From: Lachnospiraceae bacterium
GTDB lineage: Bacteria; Bacillota; Clostridia; Lachnospirales; Lachnospiraceae
DNA: 10,477 bases
Assembly: GCA_900763175.1 (NCBI GenBank)
Contig: CAAFJI010000008.1
Coordinates: 1-10,477 of the forward strand
Direction of reading: 5' to 3'
Shown piece by piece: positions 1-7,157 of the stretch. Position 1 is the stretch's first letter. Every line of letters begins with the position of its first letter. A model generated the notes under the pieces. That model was given only the letters and a program-made list of their open reading frames with translations, made no database searches and was not told the DNA's origin. The translations under genes and the position numbers were made by a program.

Positions 1-1050
1 CTTCTGTAAATAGTCCTGCCATTTTTCTCTGAATATACGTGTATTGTTCATACGCCTTTCTCGAATTTCTGCAGGCTCATCCTCGCTCTGTGTTCCAAAT
101 TCATAATGAAACACCAGACAGTTTCCGCAGCAATAATTATGAAGTCCTCTCTTTTGCAGCTTTAAACAAAAATCCACATCCTCATATCCATAGAGATATT
201 GTTCATCAAAGCCTTCGCATAACCAAAAATCAGAAGTTTTTACAAGTAAAACTGCTGCTGTTACTCCCAGCCATTCCTGGTCTGTTCTGTCCATACACAC
301 AGAAAGCCGTTCGCCATTATTTACATTATAAGGCTGCCAATAATTTATATTTTCCCTTCTTCCTTCACGAAAAGCAATTCCTTCGTGCTGGATCATGTAT
401 GATTTTCCTTTATTATAGCTGTCATTTGGAATCTCAGGATAAATCAGTGTTGCACCAATTGCGCCTACCGCTTCTCCAGTCAGGGCACTGATCAATAATT
501 CATCCAGCCAGCCATCTGTTACTTCTGTATCATTATTTAAAAACAACAAATATTCTCCTGAAGCGTCTCTTGCCCCAATATTATTTGCCGCTGAGAATGA
601 AAGATTTTCCGTATTTTGGATCACCCGGACCGGAAGCACTCCCGTATACTTCTGAACAAGCTCCAGGGAAGCATCTTCGGATGCATTGTCCACAATAATA
701 ATTTCAAAATTATCGTAAAACTCTCGTTCTGCCAATGATTTCAATAATTTCAAAAGATGCTTTTCTCCATTGTGATTTACAATGATGATAGACACGAATG
801 GCCGTTTCAAATATAAAATATCACCTTCTTCAGTTTGAGTAAATCTGGCTATATCTCTTCGAATTTTCCTGAAATGAATTTTGTCAATCTCTCTATAAAC
901 AGAATTTCTCCTTATTTCCAGATCCATTTCTCTGGTCAGCTTACCCAATTCTTCATTTTCAGCCTTTAATTTTAATATTTCCTTGTTACATTTCTCCCAT
1001 TTTTTCACATACTTATTTATTATGGGCAGCTTATATACTATCTTTTTCAT
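1..1050 (-). CDS. Family 2 (GT-A) glycosyltransferase, 3' end beyond window
   Basis: Predicted to transfer a sugar from a nucleotide-sugar donor to a growing surface glycan on the cytoplasmic side of the membrane. The frame is open from the ATG at 1050-1048 to base 1, giving 350 residues without a stop, so the C-terminus is missing. About 85 N-terminal residues are charged and probably helical (coiled-coil-like). The GT-A domain follows: VSIIIVNHNG (about 86-95), IIIVDNAS (117-124), SFSAANNIGA (151-160), the metal-binding DXD-like LNNDTEV (171-177) and the GYEDVDFC acceptor/base motif (288-295). The last resembles rhamnosyltransferase-type GT2 enzymes, but donor and acceptor cannot be read from sequence. 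The gene overlaps the upstream glycosyltransferase by 20 bp, so the two are probably translationally coupled. An in-frame ATG at 1059 is an alternative start: GGAG lies 4 nt before it and 13 nt before the ATG at 1050. Confidence 0.9.
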   Translation of the reverse strand, partial: MKKIVYKLPIINKYVKKWEKCNKEILKLKAENEELGKLTREMDLEIRRNSVYREIDKIHFRKIRRDIARFTQTEEGDILYLKRPFVSIIIVNHNGEKHLLKLLKSLAEREFYDNFEIIIVDNASEDASLELVQKYTGVLPVRVIQNTENLSFSAANNIGARDASGEYLLFLNNDTEVTDGWLDELLISALTGEAVGAIGATLIYPEIPNDSYNKGKSYMIQHEGIAFREGRRENINYWQPYNVNNGERLSVCMDRTDQEWLGVTAAVLLVKTSDFWLCEGFDEQYLYGYEDVDFCLKLQKRGLHNYCCGNCLVFHYEFGTQSEDEPAEIRERRMNNTRIFREKWQDYLQK

Positions 1051-2206
1051 ATTCTGCATATTTCTCCGCAATCTCCACCAGTTCCTTCGTCCTCGCCTCA
1101 AAAGAATACTTTTCTTTTATCATCGGCCACTGGGCATCCACCTTTGCCTTTATGGCATCATAATTGTTCTCAATTTCCTTCACGCAGGCATCGAATTCTT
1201 CTTTGTTGCTGTAGTACAACACTGCATCCGGGAAAATCTCCCGAAGTTCCTCGCAGGAATCAGATATTACAGGCAGACCGCAGGCAAGGGCGTCAAAAAT
1301 ACGGTTGTTTACGAACTGATGGTCCAGCATATCCTTCCAGTGATCATTGAGAGTCACACGGGCACTGCGATAAAGTGCAGGGATTTCACTGTTTTCAATA
1401 AATACATCCTGCACCATGGCTTTGTCCGGACCAAGCATAACCTTCCAGCCGGAACCCCAGATTTTCAGAGGAAGCTTGTCTTTGGCTGCCCACATAACGC
1501 ATGGGCGGGCAACACCACGGGAGTTTCCGATAAAAAGATAATCCCTGCCACGGTTCTTCTCTGTCTCCGGTTCCGGATAAAACAGCTCTGTATCTGTACA
1601 CTGAAGCAGGGGAACTACTGGAATAGTCAGCATTTTCTGAAGCTCCTTCGCATAATGCAGCGAACCAACACATACTACATCGTAGAGCTGATACTCTTCC
1701 ACTGTTACCATCTCCGGGTGGCTGATATTCCACATCATATAAAGACATTTGGTATTGCGGCGATCCGGGCGGTAAAACTCGCAGCCACGCAGTACCAGAA
1801 CTACGTCTGCATCTTCCTCACAGCCCCAGTCCTCTTTCAGGTCAATGATGGTATACATTCCCATTCTGTCCAGATAGCGTTTCAGGGCTACTGCATAAGC
1901 ATAATCGCCCCAGCGGACTTTTTTCTCACCTTCCGGAGCCGGACACTTGATTACCCAGACCTGCTGGCTGCCAGCTATATGCCGGATCTCCGAGGCACGT
2001 TTTCCCCAGTCGTCTCTTCTGCGCAGCTCCTGGTCCACATAATCCTTTATTTCCAGCAGGGTCTGGCTGTTTCGCTGTAATTCCTGAAGGATCTTACCCT
2101 GACGTTTGTTCTCCTTCTCCAGCTCACGAAGCTTATTGTCCATATACGCACGGCTCACCGGAATCAGATTCCGGAGTTTCTGCTTCAATTTACTCCAAAA
2201 ACTCAT
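1031..2206 (-). CDS. CgeB-like GT-B glycosyltransferase
   Basis: A 391-residue cytosolic glycosyltransferase of the GT-B fold. Residues about 20-60 are charged and probably form a coiled coil. A Rossmann-like N-terminal domain follows (about 83-200, including KCLYMMWNISHPE at 153-165). The C-terminal donor-binding half has LFIGNSRG (224-231), IWGSGW (249-254), NDHW (287-290) and NNRIFDALACGLPVISD (300-316). That last block is the signature of the CgeB/Glyco_trans_1_2 type of C-terminal domain. The start at 2206 is supported by AAAGGAG (2220-2214) seven bases upstream and by a good promoter. It is first in its operon, with the GT2 gene overlapping its end by 20 bp. Both share a charged helical N-terminus followed by a catalytic domain, which suggests partners in one surface-polysaccharide pathway. 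Donor sugar is unknown. Confidence 0.88.
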   Translation of the reverse strand: MSFWSKLKQKLRNLIPVSRAYMDNKLRELEKENKRQGKILQELQRNSQTLLEIKDYVDQELRRRDDWGKRASEIRHIAGSQQVWVIKCPAPEGEKKVRWGDYAYAVALKRYLDRMGMYTIIDLKEDWGCEEDADVVLVLRGCEFYRPDRRNTKCLYMMWNISHPEMVTVEEYQLYDVVCVGSLHYAKELQKMLTIPVVPLLQCTDTELFYPEPETEKNRGRDYLFIGNSRGVARPCVMWAAKDKLPLKIWGSGWKVMLGPDKAMVQDVFIENSEIPALYRSARVTLNDHWKDMLDHQFVNNRIFDALACGLPVISDSCEELREIFPDAVLYYSNKEEFDACVKEIENNYDAIKAKVDAQWPMIKEKYSFEARTKELVEIAEKYAEYEKDSI

Positions 2207-2257
2207 AATGGCTCTCCTTTATGCTTTAAGAATGCTCTTCAGCATACTCTCGCTCCT

Positions 2258-2286
2258 ATTATAGCGAAAGCAGCAAGGAAACGCAA
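2258..2286 (-). promoter_or_regulatory. Sigma-A-type promoter of the glycosyltransferase operon
   Basis: On the minus strand, TTGCGT (2286-2281, 3/6 to TTGACA) is followed after 17 bp by a perfect TATAAT (2263-2258). The leader of about 45 nt contains a small hairpin, a 5-bp stem with a tetraloop at 2232-2245, then the ribosome binding site. The divergent promoter for the secreted-protein gene lies about 50 bp away, so this 183-bp spacer holds back-to-back promoters. Confidence 0.65.
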
Positions 2287-2332
2287 GATTTATGCATCCC
2301 GTGAAAACTTTTAAAAAATTGTGGTTTCGCAC

Positions 2333-2361
2333 TTGTACCTTTTGGATTCCACGGCTATAAT
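2333..2361 (+). promoter_or_regulatory. Sigma-A-type promoter of the secreted-protein/HD operon
   Basis: TTGTAC (2333-2338) and a perfect TATAAT (2356-2361) are separated by exactly 17 bp, with an A/T-rich stretch upstream (about 2305-2320). The leader is short (about 22 nt) and ends in AGGAGG (2377-2382), seven bases before the ATG. Confidence 0.7.
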
Positions 2362-2389
2362 AAACTTATCAACGTCAGGAGGATTATTT

Positions 2390-3082
2390 ATGAAAAGAAA
2401 AAGTAGTCTACTTATCCCTGCTGTTCTGGCATTTTCTCTTTGTACAGCTCCTGTTCTCCCTGTTTTGGCGGAAGCGGATGCCGTCACAGATGCCGCCAGC
2501 AGTGATACAGCTTCAGATTCCCCTTATCAGAAAGGAACCTCTACTGAAACCGGATTTGAAAGTGAATGGCTGAATCTGAAATTCACGCCGCCGGAAAATA
2601 TTATCATGAACTCAGAGGAAGAATTACAGTCTGTCATGAAACAGGGACAGGACACGCTGGAGGAATCTTCCAGTCTTGATTTCAGCGACGATGACCTGTC
2701 CGGCACTGTATATGAAATGATGGCTTCTTCTGAGGCCGGTTTTCCTAATGTCTCCCTCGTTGTGGAGGATGCCACACAGGAGGATTTAACCGAAGACGAG
2801 TACTTTGCAGCTTTACAGCAGATGCTGGATACCACAGACCTTGGTTACACTTACTCCGAGCCTGCAAGTGAAGAGATCGGCGGCCTTACCTTCCGTACCA
2901 TGGGGGCAAGTGTCACGGTGAATGATTATGAAGTACTTCAGAAATACTGCACACGTAAACAGGGAGGGAAGTTTGTCTCTATCATCTTATCCTACACCTC
3001 AGATACTACAGCAGAAGCAGATGAAATCCTGGCAGCGTTCACTCCTTTGAACAATACTACGGAGGCTGCCCCGGCAGAGTAA
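2390..3082 (+). CDS. Secreted acidic protein of unknown function
   Basis: A 230-residue protein with a classical Sec signal peptide: basic MKRK, hydrophobic core (about 7-21), and a likely cleavage after VLA at residue 27. There is a Cys at 18 but no lipobox, so it is probably released rather than a lipoprotein. A Ser/Thr/Asp-rich linker (28-57) is followed by a strongly acidic domain: W60, FTPPE at 65-69, an acidic stretch at 97-103, and C-terminal LSYTSDTTAEADEILAAF (200-217). The pattern of a W/F-TPP start and a late hydrophobic strand is like small secreted clostridial proteins with a PsbP/DUF1795-like fold, but that is a weak guess. The ATG at 2390 is chosen because AGGAGG sits seven bases upstream; a GTG at 2321 in the same frame lies upstream of the -35 box. 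The next gene begins 3 bp after the stop. Confidence 0.85.
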   Translation: MKRKSSLLIPAVLAFSLCTAPVLPVLAEADAVTDAASSDTASDSPYQKGTSTETGFESEWLNLKFTPPENIIMNSEEELQSVMKQGQDTLEESSSLDFSDDDLSGTVYEMMASSEAGFPNVSLVVEDATQEDLTEDEYFAALQQMLDTTDLGYTYSEPASEEIGGLTFRTMGASVTVNDYEVLQKYCTRKQGGKFVSIILSYTSDTTAEADEILAAFTPLNNTTEAAPAE

Positions 3083-3085
3083 AGA

Positions 3086-3541
3086 ATGATCTATACTCCC
3101 CTAACCACAAAAGCAATGAAGCTTGCTTATAAGGCCCATCAAGGTCAATATGACCAGAGTGGCGTTCCCTATATTTTCCATCCAGTGCATCTGGCAGAAC
3201 AGATGGATGATGAGATTACTACCTGTATTGCCCTGCTTCACGATGTTTTGGAAGACACTTCCCTTACTATTGAGGATTTAAGGCAGGAATTTCCAGAAAT
3301 CGTTGTGGAAACCGTTTTTCTGCTGACCCACGACCCCGCTGTGGATTATCTGGATTATGTAAGAAAACTTTGTACCAGCCCTCTTGCACGAAAGGTAAAG
3401 CTGGCAGACATTACCCACAATACAGATGAAACACGTTTATCTGGTACTGCCACATCTCCTGAACAGCTGGCACACTGGAGAAAAAAATACGCTCAGGCAA
3501 AAGAAATCATACAGGTTTACGAAAATGGCGGTAAAGCATAA
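3086..3541 (+). CDS. HD-domain phosphohydrolase, RelA/SpoT hydrolase-like
   Basis: A 151-residue single-domain protein matching the hydrolase half of RelA/SpoT. Metal-binding residues are in the expected order: H32 in FHPVHLAEQM, H52-D53 and E56-D57 in ALLHDVLEDT (the HDxxED motif), and D108/N112 in KLADITHNTD. There is no synthetase, TGS or ACT domain. In length and layout it resembles small alarmone hydrolases of the MESH1 type, which remove the 3'-pyrophosphate of (p)ppGpp with Mn2+. The real substrate is not shown by sequence, and other nucleotides are possible. It follows the secreted-protein gene by 3 bp. It has only a poor ribosome binding site of its own (GGAGG at 3061-3065 is 20 nt away), so expression probably depends on translational coupling. 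A long hairpin follows the stop. Confidence 0.85.
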   Translation: MIYTPLTTKAMKLAYKAHQGQYDQSGVPYIFHPVHLAEQMDDEITTCIALLHDVLEDTSLTIEDLRQEFPEIVVETVFLLTHDPAVDYLDYVRKLCTSPLARKVKLADITHNTDETRLSGTATSPEQLAHWRKKYAQAKEIIQVYENGGKA

Positions 3542-3547
3542 AACTTC

Positions 3548-3595
3548 AATACCCCTTACAGAGCCGAACATACCATCGGCCCTGTAAGGGGTATT
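3548..3595. terminator. Bidirectional hairpin between convergent genes
   Basis: A perfect 14-bp stem (3548-3561 with 3582-3595) is extended after one mismatch by 5 more pairs (3563-3567 with 3576-3580), leaving an 8-nt loop. It fills the gap between the HD-protein stop (3541) and the DUF4317 stop (3597), where a shared terminator is expected. Neither side has a long U tract (the minus side reads ATTGAAGTTTTA), so termination strength is uncertain. The symmetrical, GC-rich stem and position support the call. Confidence 0.7.
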
Positions 3596-3596
3596 A

Positions 3597-4244
3597 TCAC
3601 CACAGCTTATTTTTTATCCGCAAAATTTTTTGCACCAGCTCTTCGTGCGGATGATTCTCATCTGCCTGAAACACTGCCGCATGATTGAGATCTGCCCCGC
3701 CATCGGTATAAGTAGGAAAAAGGAATCCGCATTCCGGTTTTCCCGGCTCATATTCCTCTGCAAGAGGACAGATCACACAAATCAAATATTCGTAAACATT
3801 CTCAGAATCTCCAAGACGTTCTTTATCTGCACCTTTTACCGGAATATCATACCGGTCATGAAAAACATACACGGCATAAGGACCATGCTTCTTATAATGC
3901 TCCATCACCAGATCATAAAAGCTGTCCATAAGAGCATCGTTTTTCAGCCCGCATTCCCGAAGTGCCATCAATAGCTGCCATACAGTTCCAGGCCTCATAT
4001 CCTCTGCCGCAAATTCATATTTCTTCAGATTTACATTTGTGGCCGCAAAAGGAACAGCCTTGGCAAGCTCGATATTTTTCTTTTTCTCAGCTGTTGAAAG
4101 CTTAAGAAAATTCACATTAAAGCTTCCATCGAAATCTCCAGCTCTGTCTACATAGCAGCCTGCAATCCGGGTAAAGGAACATCTTGCAGGATTCATTCGC
4201 CTGGTCAGCGCAAGCATATCCTCTCTGTCGATTTTGTTTCTCAT
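3597..4244 (-). CDS. Short DUF4317 family protein
   Basis: A 215-residue cytosolic protein with the recognisable DUF4317 pattern: CSFTRIAGCYVD (22-33), QLLMALRECGLKNDALMDSFY (90-110), VFHDRYDIPVK (127-137), YEYLICVICPL (151-161) and GFLFPTYTDGGADL (173-186). No biochemical function is known for the family, and no signal peptide or membrane segment is visible. From memory, many family members are clearly longer (350 residues or more), so this one may keep only the N-terminal part, or be a short subfamily. The frame ends at an ordinary TGA with no sign of a broken continuation before the terminator. It is the last gene of the transsulfuration operon; its ATG overlaps the stop of the upstream gene by 4 bp (ATGA), with CGGAGA just upstream, so it is co-translated with it. 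Confidence 0.8.
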   Translation of the reverse strand: MRNKIDREDMLALTRRMNPARCSFTRIAGCYVDRAGDFDGSFNVNFLKLSTAEKKKNIELAKAVPFAATNVNLKKYEFAAEDMRPGTVWQLLMALRECGLKNDALMDSFYDLVMEHYKKHGPYAVYVFHDRYDIPVKGADKERLGDSENVYEYLICVICPLAEEYEPGKPECGFLFPTYTDGGADLNHAAVFQADENHPHEELVQKILRIKNKLW

Positions 4245-5416
4245 AAATTTCTCCGTATTCTCTCCAGTGCCTCTGTAAGAGTTGCCCTTGGGCAGGCAAC
4301 ATTGATTCTCTGGAATCCTTCTCCGGCCTTCCCGAAAATCCTGCCGCTGTCAAGCCACAAGCCGGCTTTATGGATAATCAGATCCTCTAATTCGTCCACG
4401 CTAAGACCTGTATCCCTGAAATCCAGCCATACCAGATAGGTTCCCTCCAGATCCGTCATCTTCACACCTGGCAGGTTTTTCTCCACATAGCTTCTCGTAA
4501 ACTCTATATTCTCCTTCACATAGGCAAGCATTCCCCGATACCATTCTTCTCCCCTGGAATACGCAGCCTCTGTTGCCACAAGTCCCAGAACGCCCAGCTG
4601 GCTGATTCCTGCTGCATCCAGCTGCTTCCTGAATTTCCTTCTCAGCTCAGGATCAGGGATGAAGATATTGGAAATCATCATACTGGCAAGATTGAAGGTT
4701 TTGCTTGGGGAGGTACAGGTGATGGAAATGTCCCGGAATTCTTTTTTCACTCCTGCAAAAACCTGATGTTTTCCCTGAAACACAAAGTCCTGATGGATTT
4801 CATCACTTACCACCGTAACGCCATGCTTTACGCAGATATCCCCCAGGCGTTCCAGCTCTTCCCTGGTCCACACTCTGCCAACAGGATTGTGAGGATTGCA
4901 CAGGAAAAACAGCTTGATATGCTCTTCTGTTACTTTTTTCTCGAAATCCTGAAAATCAATATGATAACGGTTGTCCTCTCCCTGATACAGATCACTGCTC
5001 ACAACCTTTCGGCCATTGTCACGGATCACCTCTGAGAAAGGATAGTATACCGGAAGCTGGATGAGCACACTGTCACCCGGATTTGTGTATGCTTTTACCG
5101 CCATAGCAAGGGCAAAAACAACACCTGGGGTTTTTATCAGCCAGTCCTCCTGGATTTCCCAGCTATGATGCTCCTTCATCCATTTTGCAACGATTTCAAA
5201 ATACGGGGTCTGCACCTCACTATATCCAAAAATGCCCTCTTTTGCCCGTTCTGCCAGCGCATCCTCCACATAGGAGGATGTCTCAAAATCCATATCTGCC
5301 ACCCACAAAGGCAGTACATCCGCAGGCATTCCTCTTTTTACTGCGAAATCATATTTCAGGCATCTGGTATTTTTTCTGTTGATTATTTTATCGAAATCAA
5401 GATTTCTTTCTGCCAT
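4241..5416 (-). CDS. patB: MalY/PatB-type cystathionine beta-lyase (PLP C-S lyase)
   Basis: A 391-residue fold-type I PLP enzyme of the MalY/PatB branch, which cleaves cystathionine (and often cysteine conjugates) to pyruvate, ammonia and a thiol such as homocysteine. Motifs: LPLWVADMDF (35-44), typical of this branch; NPHNPVGRVW (174-183); SDEIHQD (204-210) with the cofactor-binding Asp; and SPSKTFNLA with the Schiff-base lysine K239. Length agrees with the family. The ATG at 5416 is chosen because AGAGGAAG lies about 9 nt upstream and the protein starts as relatives do. In-frame codons reaching back to 5611 are out-of-frame sequence of the upstream gene. It overlaps that gene by 20 bp and the downstream DUF4317 gene by 4 bp. 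In E. coli MalY also represses the maltose regulon; nothing here suggests that role. The exact physiological substrate is inferred from the neighbour. Confidence 0.9.
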   Translation of the reverse strand: MAERNLDFDKIINRKNTRCLKYDFAVKRGMPADVLPLWVADMDFETSSYVEDALAERAKEGIFGYSEVQTPYFEIVAKWMKEHHSWEIQEDWLIKTPGVVFALAMAVKAYTNPGDSVLIQLPVYYPFSEVIRDNGRKVVSSDLYQGEDNRYHIDFQDFEKKVTEEHIKLFFLCNPHNPVGRVWTREELERLGDICVKHGVTVVSDEIHQDFVFQGKHQVFAGVKKEFRDISITCTSPSKTFNLASMMISNIFIPDPELRRKFRKQLDAAGISQLGVLGLVATEAAYSRGEEWYRGMLAYVKENIEFTRSYVEKNLPGVKMTDLEGTYLVWLDFRDTGLSVDELEDLIIHKAGLWLDSGRIFGKAGEGFQRINVACPRATLTEALERIRRNL

Positions 5417-6575
5417 ATAATTCTTCCTCTGTTTCTGCAAATACTTTTTCAAATTCGTCGAGAAGATCCTGCACATCTTCAATTCCAACGGAGAGACGCA
5501 GAGTGCTCTCTGTGATCCCGTTATGCTCCCGGATCTCCTTTGGCACATCCGCATGAGTCTGTGTGGTTGGATAGGTGATAAGGGTTTCCACTCCGCCAAG
5601 ACTTTCGGCAAACTTGATCATCCTTACTTTTTCCAGAATGGAAAGGGCGAATTCCCTGCTCTCCAGCTGGAAGGTAAGCATGGAACCAAAGCCTCTGGCC
5701 TGTTTTTTCATGATTTCATAGCCCGGATGCTCCGGCAGACCTGGATAAATGACTTTCGTCACTGCTTTCTGCTCCTTCAGCCAGTTCGCAATGCGAATGG
5801 CATTTTTCTGTGCCTGATCCATCCGGATTCCCAGAGTTTTGATCCCCCGAAGGATCAGCCAGCTGTCAAAAGGTGCCAGCCCGGAGCCGGTGGTTTTTAT
5901 GAGAAAACGCAGCTTCTCACTGATGCTCGCACGGTTTGTTACCAGAAAGCCTGCAAGGGTATCATTGTGTCCACCCAGGAATTTGGTTCCGCTGTGTACT
6001 ACCACATCAGCTCCCAGCTCCAACGGGTTCTGAAAATAAGGGGAGAGAAAGGTGTTGTCCACGATTAGCAGAAGATCGTGCTTCTTAGCTATTTCTGCAA
6101 GGGCCTTAATATCCGTGACGTTCATCATAGGATTGGTAGGCGTTTCTATATAGATTGCTTTTGTATTTTCTTTCACAAAGCTCTCTACATCTTCCTTCCA
6201 ACAGTCAATATGGGTAAATTCCAGCCCGTTTTTAGAAGATACATTGTCGAAAAGACGGATACTTCCGCCGTAAAGGTCTGCATCTACGATTAGATGATCG
6301 CCAGGCTTGAAGATTTCCATGAGAAGAGTGATTGCTGCCATTCCAGTGGAAAATGCCAAAGCATCAACTCCATTTTCCAGTGTTGCCACAATTTTTTCCA
6401 GATGCTCTCTTGTGGGATTCTGTAAACGACTGTAATCAAATCCGGTGCTTTCGCCTACTGCCGGATGTGCATAGGTTGCGGTCTGATAGATGGGAAAGCT
6501 GATGGAACCGTAGTTGTTACAACAGCCTTCCTCTTCTTCCAAATGTAAACATTTCGTATTAATTCCTCTTGCCAT
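5397..6575 (-). CDS. Cys/Met-metabolism PLP enzyme, cystathionine gamma-synthase-like
   Basis: A 392-residue enzyme of the Cys/Met-metabolism PLP family (MetB/MetC/MccB). Motifs in order: FDYSRLQNPT (46-55), with the Tyr/Arg that bind the phosphate of the neighbouring subunit; STGMAA (76-81); ETPTNP (144-149); D173 in VDNTF, for the pyridine nitrogen; and SGTKFLGGHND (195-205) with Schiff-base lysine K198. The family includes cystathionine gamma-synthase, beta- and gamma-lyase and O-acetylhomoserine sulfhydrylase, which motifs alone do not separate. The next gene is a beta-lyase of another PLP family, so the most economical reading is a gamma-synthase making cystathionine from cysteine and an activated homoserine. 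A gamma-lyase running the reverse route is the main alternative. The start is fixed by GGAGG (6586-6582), six bases before the ATG. It is first in a three-gene operon with its own promoter. No SAM or T-box riboswitch is visible in the short leader. Confidence 0.88.
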   Translation of the reverse strand: MARGINTKCLHLEEEEGCCNNYGSISFPIYQTATYAHPAVGESTGFDYSRLQNPTREHLEKIVATLENGVDALAFSTGMAAITLLMEIFKPGDHLIVDADLYGGSIRLFDNVSSKNGLEFTHIDCWKEDVESFVKENTKAIYIETPTNPMMNVTDIKALAEIAKKHDLLLIVDNTFLSPYFQNPLELGADVVVHSGTKFLGGHNDTLAGFLVTNRASISEKLRFLIKTTGSGLAPFDSWLILRGIKTLGIRMDQAQKNAIRIANWLKEQKAVTKVIYPGLPEHPGYEIMKKQARGFGSMLTFQLESREFALSILEKVRMIKFAESLGGVETLITYPTTQTHADVPKEIREHNGITESTLRLSVGIEDVQDLLDEFEKVFAETEEELYGRKKS

Positions 6576-6613
6576 GATTGTCCTCCAGGTCTGTCTTTAT
6601 AGTAGTTGCTCCT

Positions 6614-6642
6614 ATCATAGCAAAAGGTACTCAGTTTGTATA
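6614..6642 (-). promoter_or_regulatory. Promoter of the transsulfuration operon
   Basis: On the minus strand TATACA (6642-6637) and TATGAT (6619-6614) are 17 bp apart. The -10 box is preceded by TGC, giving an extended -10 that makes up for the modest -35. Transcription would begin about 30 nt before the ATG, too little room for a leader riboswitch. A second TATAAT further up (6668-6663) has no usable -35. Confidence 0.55.
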
Positions 6643-6680
6643 ATTCATTTTTTCTTGAGTTCATTATAGGTATTAGCTAT

Positions 6681-6727
6681 AGCAGGTGTGCCCCAAAACG
6701 CTTTCTGCAAGATGTGCGCCACGCTCT
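6681..6727. repeat. Short rearranged copy of the 162-bp repeat
   Basis: A block of 19 identical bases (6700-6718, GCTTTCTGCAAGATGTGCG) matches the left part of the repeat at 10193-10211. The right edge is the repeat's terminal CACGCTCT (6720-6727). The left edge, GTGCCCCAAAA (6688-6698), resembles the repeat's other end in inverted orientation. The 47-bp piece is therefore an internally deleted or rearranged copy. Its terminal AG, read on the minus strand, provides the last two bases of the TAG stop of the HPt gene. Confidence 0.75.
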
Positions 6728-7076
6728 ATGCTTCAAGCTCCTGAATTGCTGCGGTCAGGATCTCATATTGTTCTTTTACTTTCTGATAGAGGTCAGCATT
6801 GTCCGGGATTTCTCTTTCTCTAAGTACTTCTGTGAGTTCTGCACTTGCCTTATATAATTCGCTAAACCCAAGATTCAGGCATACACCTTTTAATGTATGT
6901 GCTGCACGGAAAGCTTTCTCACCGTCTTTCTCTGCTAATCCATCTGTAAGATCCTGAAAGCTTGGATCATTCAGAAATTTTATTGCAAATCTCTTTATCA
7001 GTGCTTCACTTCCAAGCCGATTCAGAACTCCATCGTAGTCTGAGCCAGCCTTTTCATAACATTCCTTTACTGTCAT
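6726..7076 (-). CDS. Orphan histidine-phosphotransfer (HPt) protein
   Basis: A 116-residue, all-helical cytosolic protein with the HPt signature AAHTLKGVCLNLG (58-70). H60 is the expected phosphorylated histidine and K63/G64 follow as usual. HPt domains relay phosphate between response-regulator receiver domains and hybrid kinases. No kinase, receiver or regulator gene lies in the window, so its partners must be encoded elsewhere. Length is that of a single free-standing HPt domain. The start at 7076 has GGGAGG (7087-7082) five bases upstream and a strong promoter. The TAG stop lies at the edge of a repeat fragment, so the last residues may be shaped by that insertion; the HPt core is complete. 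Similar repeat sequence also sits upstream, so the gene is bracketed by the repeat family. Confidence 0.88.
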   Translation of the reverse strand: MTVKECYEKAGSDYDGVLNRLGSEALIKRFAIKFLNDPSFQDLTDGLAEKDGEKAFRAAHTLKGVCLNLGFSELYKASAELTEVLREREIPDNADLYQKVKEQYEILTAAIQELEA

Positions 7077-7120
7077 TACAACCTCCCTGGATATATTTTC
7101 CGATTTCCAATTTTCTTTTT

Positions 7121-7149
7121 ATTGTAGTAAAGTCCCAGAAATTTGTCCA
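7121..7149 (-). promoter_or_regulatory. Strong sigma-A-type promoter of the HPt gene
   Basis: On the minus strand TGGACA (7149-7144, 5/6 to consensus) and TACAAT (7126-7121, 5/6) are exactly 17 bp apart, about 45 nt before the ATG. The -35 box begins 8 bp from the repeat-derived hairpin at 7158-7220, so the insertion lies immediately upstream of this promoter. Confidence 0.7.
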
Positions 7150-7157
7150 TTCTTTTT

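Noticed and set aside
1395..1748. Other frames within real genes on both strands
   Set aside because: These frames lack family resemblance and ribosome binding sites and lie entirely inside convincing genes.
983..2080. A 365-codon open frame on the plus strand opposite the CgeB-like gene
   Set aside because: It is antisense to a well-supported glycosyltransferase, its product matches no family I know, and no ribosome binding site precedes it.
2321..2389. GTG start upstream of the secreted-protein gene
   Set aside because: It would start before the -35 box and hide the signal peptide; AGGAGG seven bases before 2390 fits better.
5417..5611. A 65-codon N-terminal extension of the MalY/PatB gene
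   Set aside because: It lies inside the upstream PLP enzyme gene in another frame; the ATG at 5416 has a good ribosome binding site and gives the family's normal N-terminus.
6576..6725. SAM or T-box riboswitch before the sulfur amino-acid operon
   Set aside because: The leader from the likely promoter is only about 30 nt and no S-box or T-box motif or terminator pair is visible.
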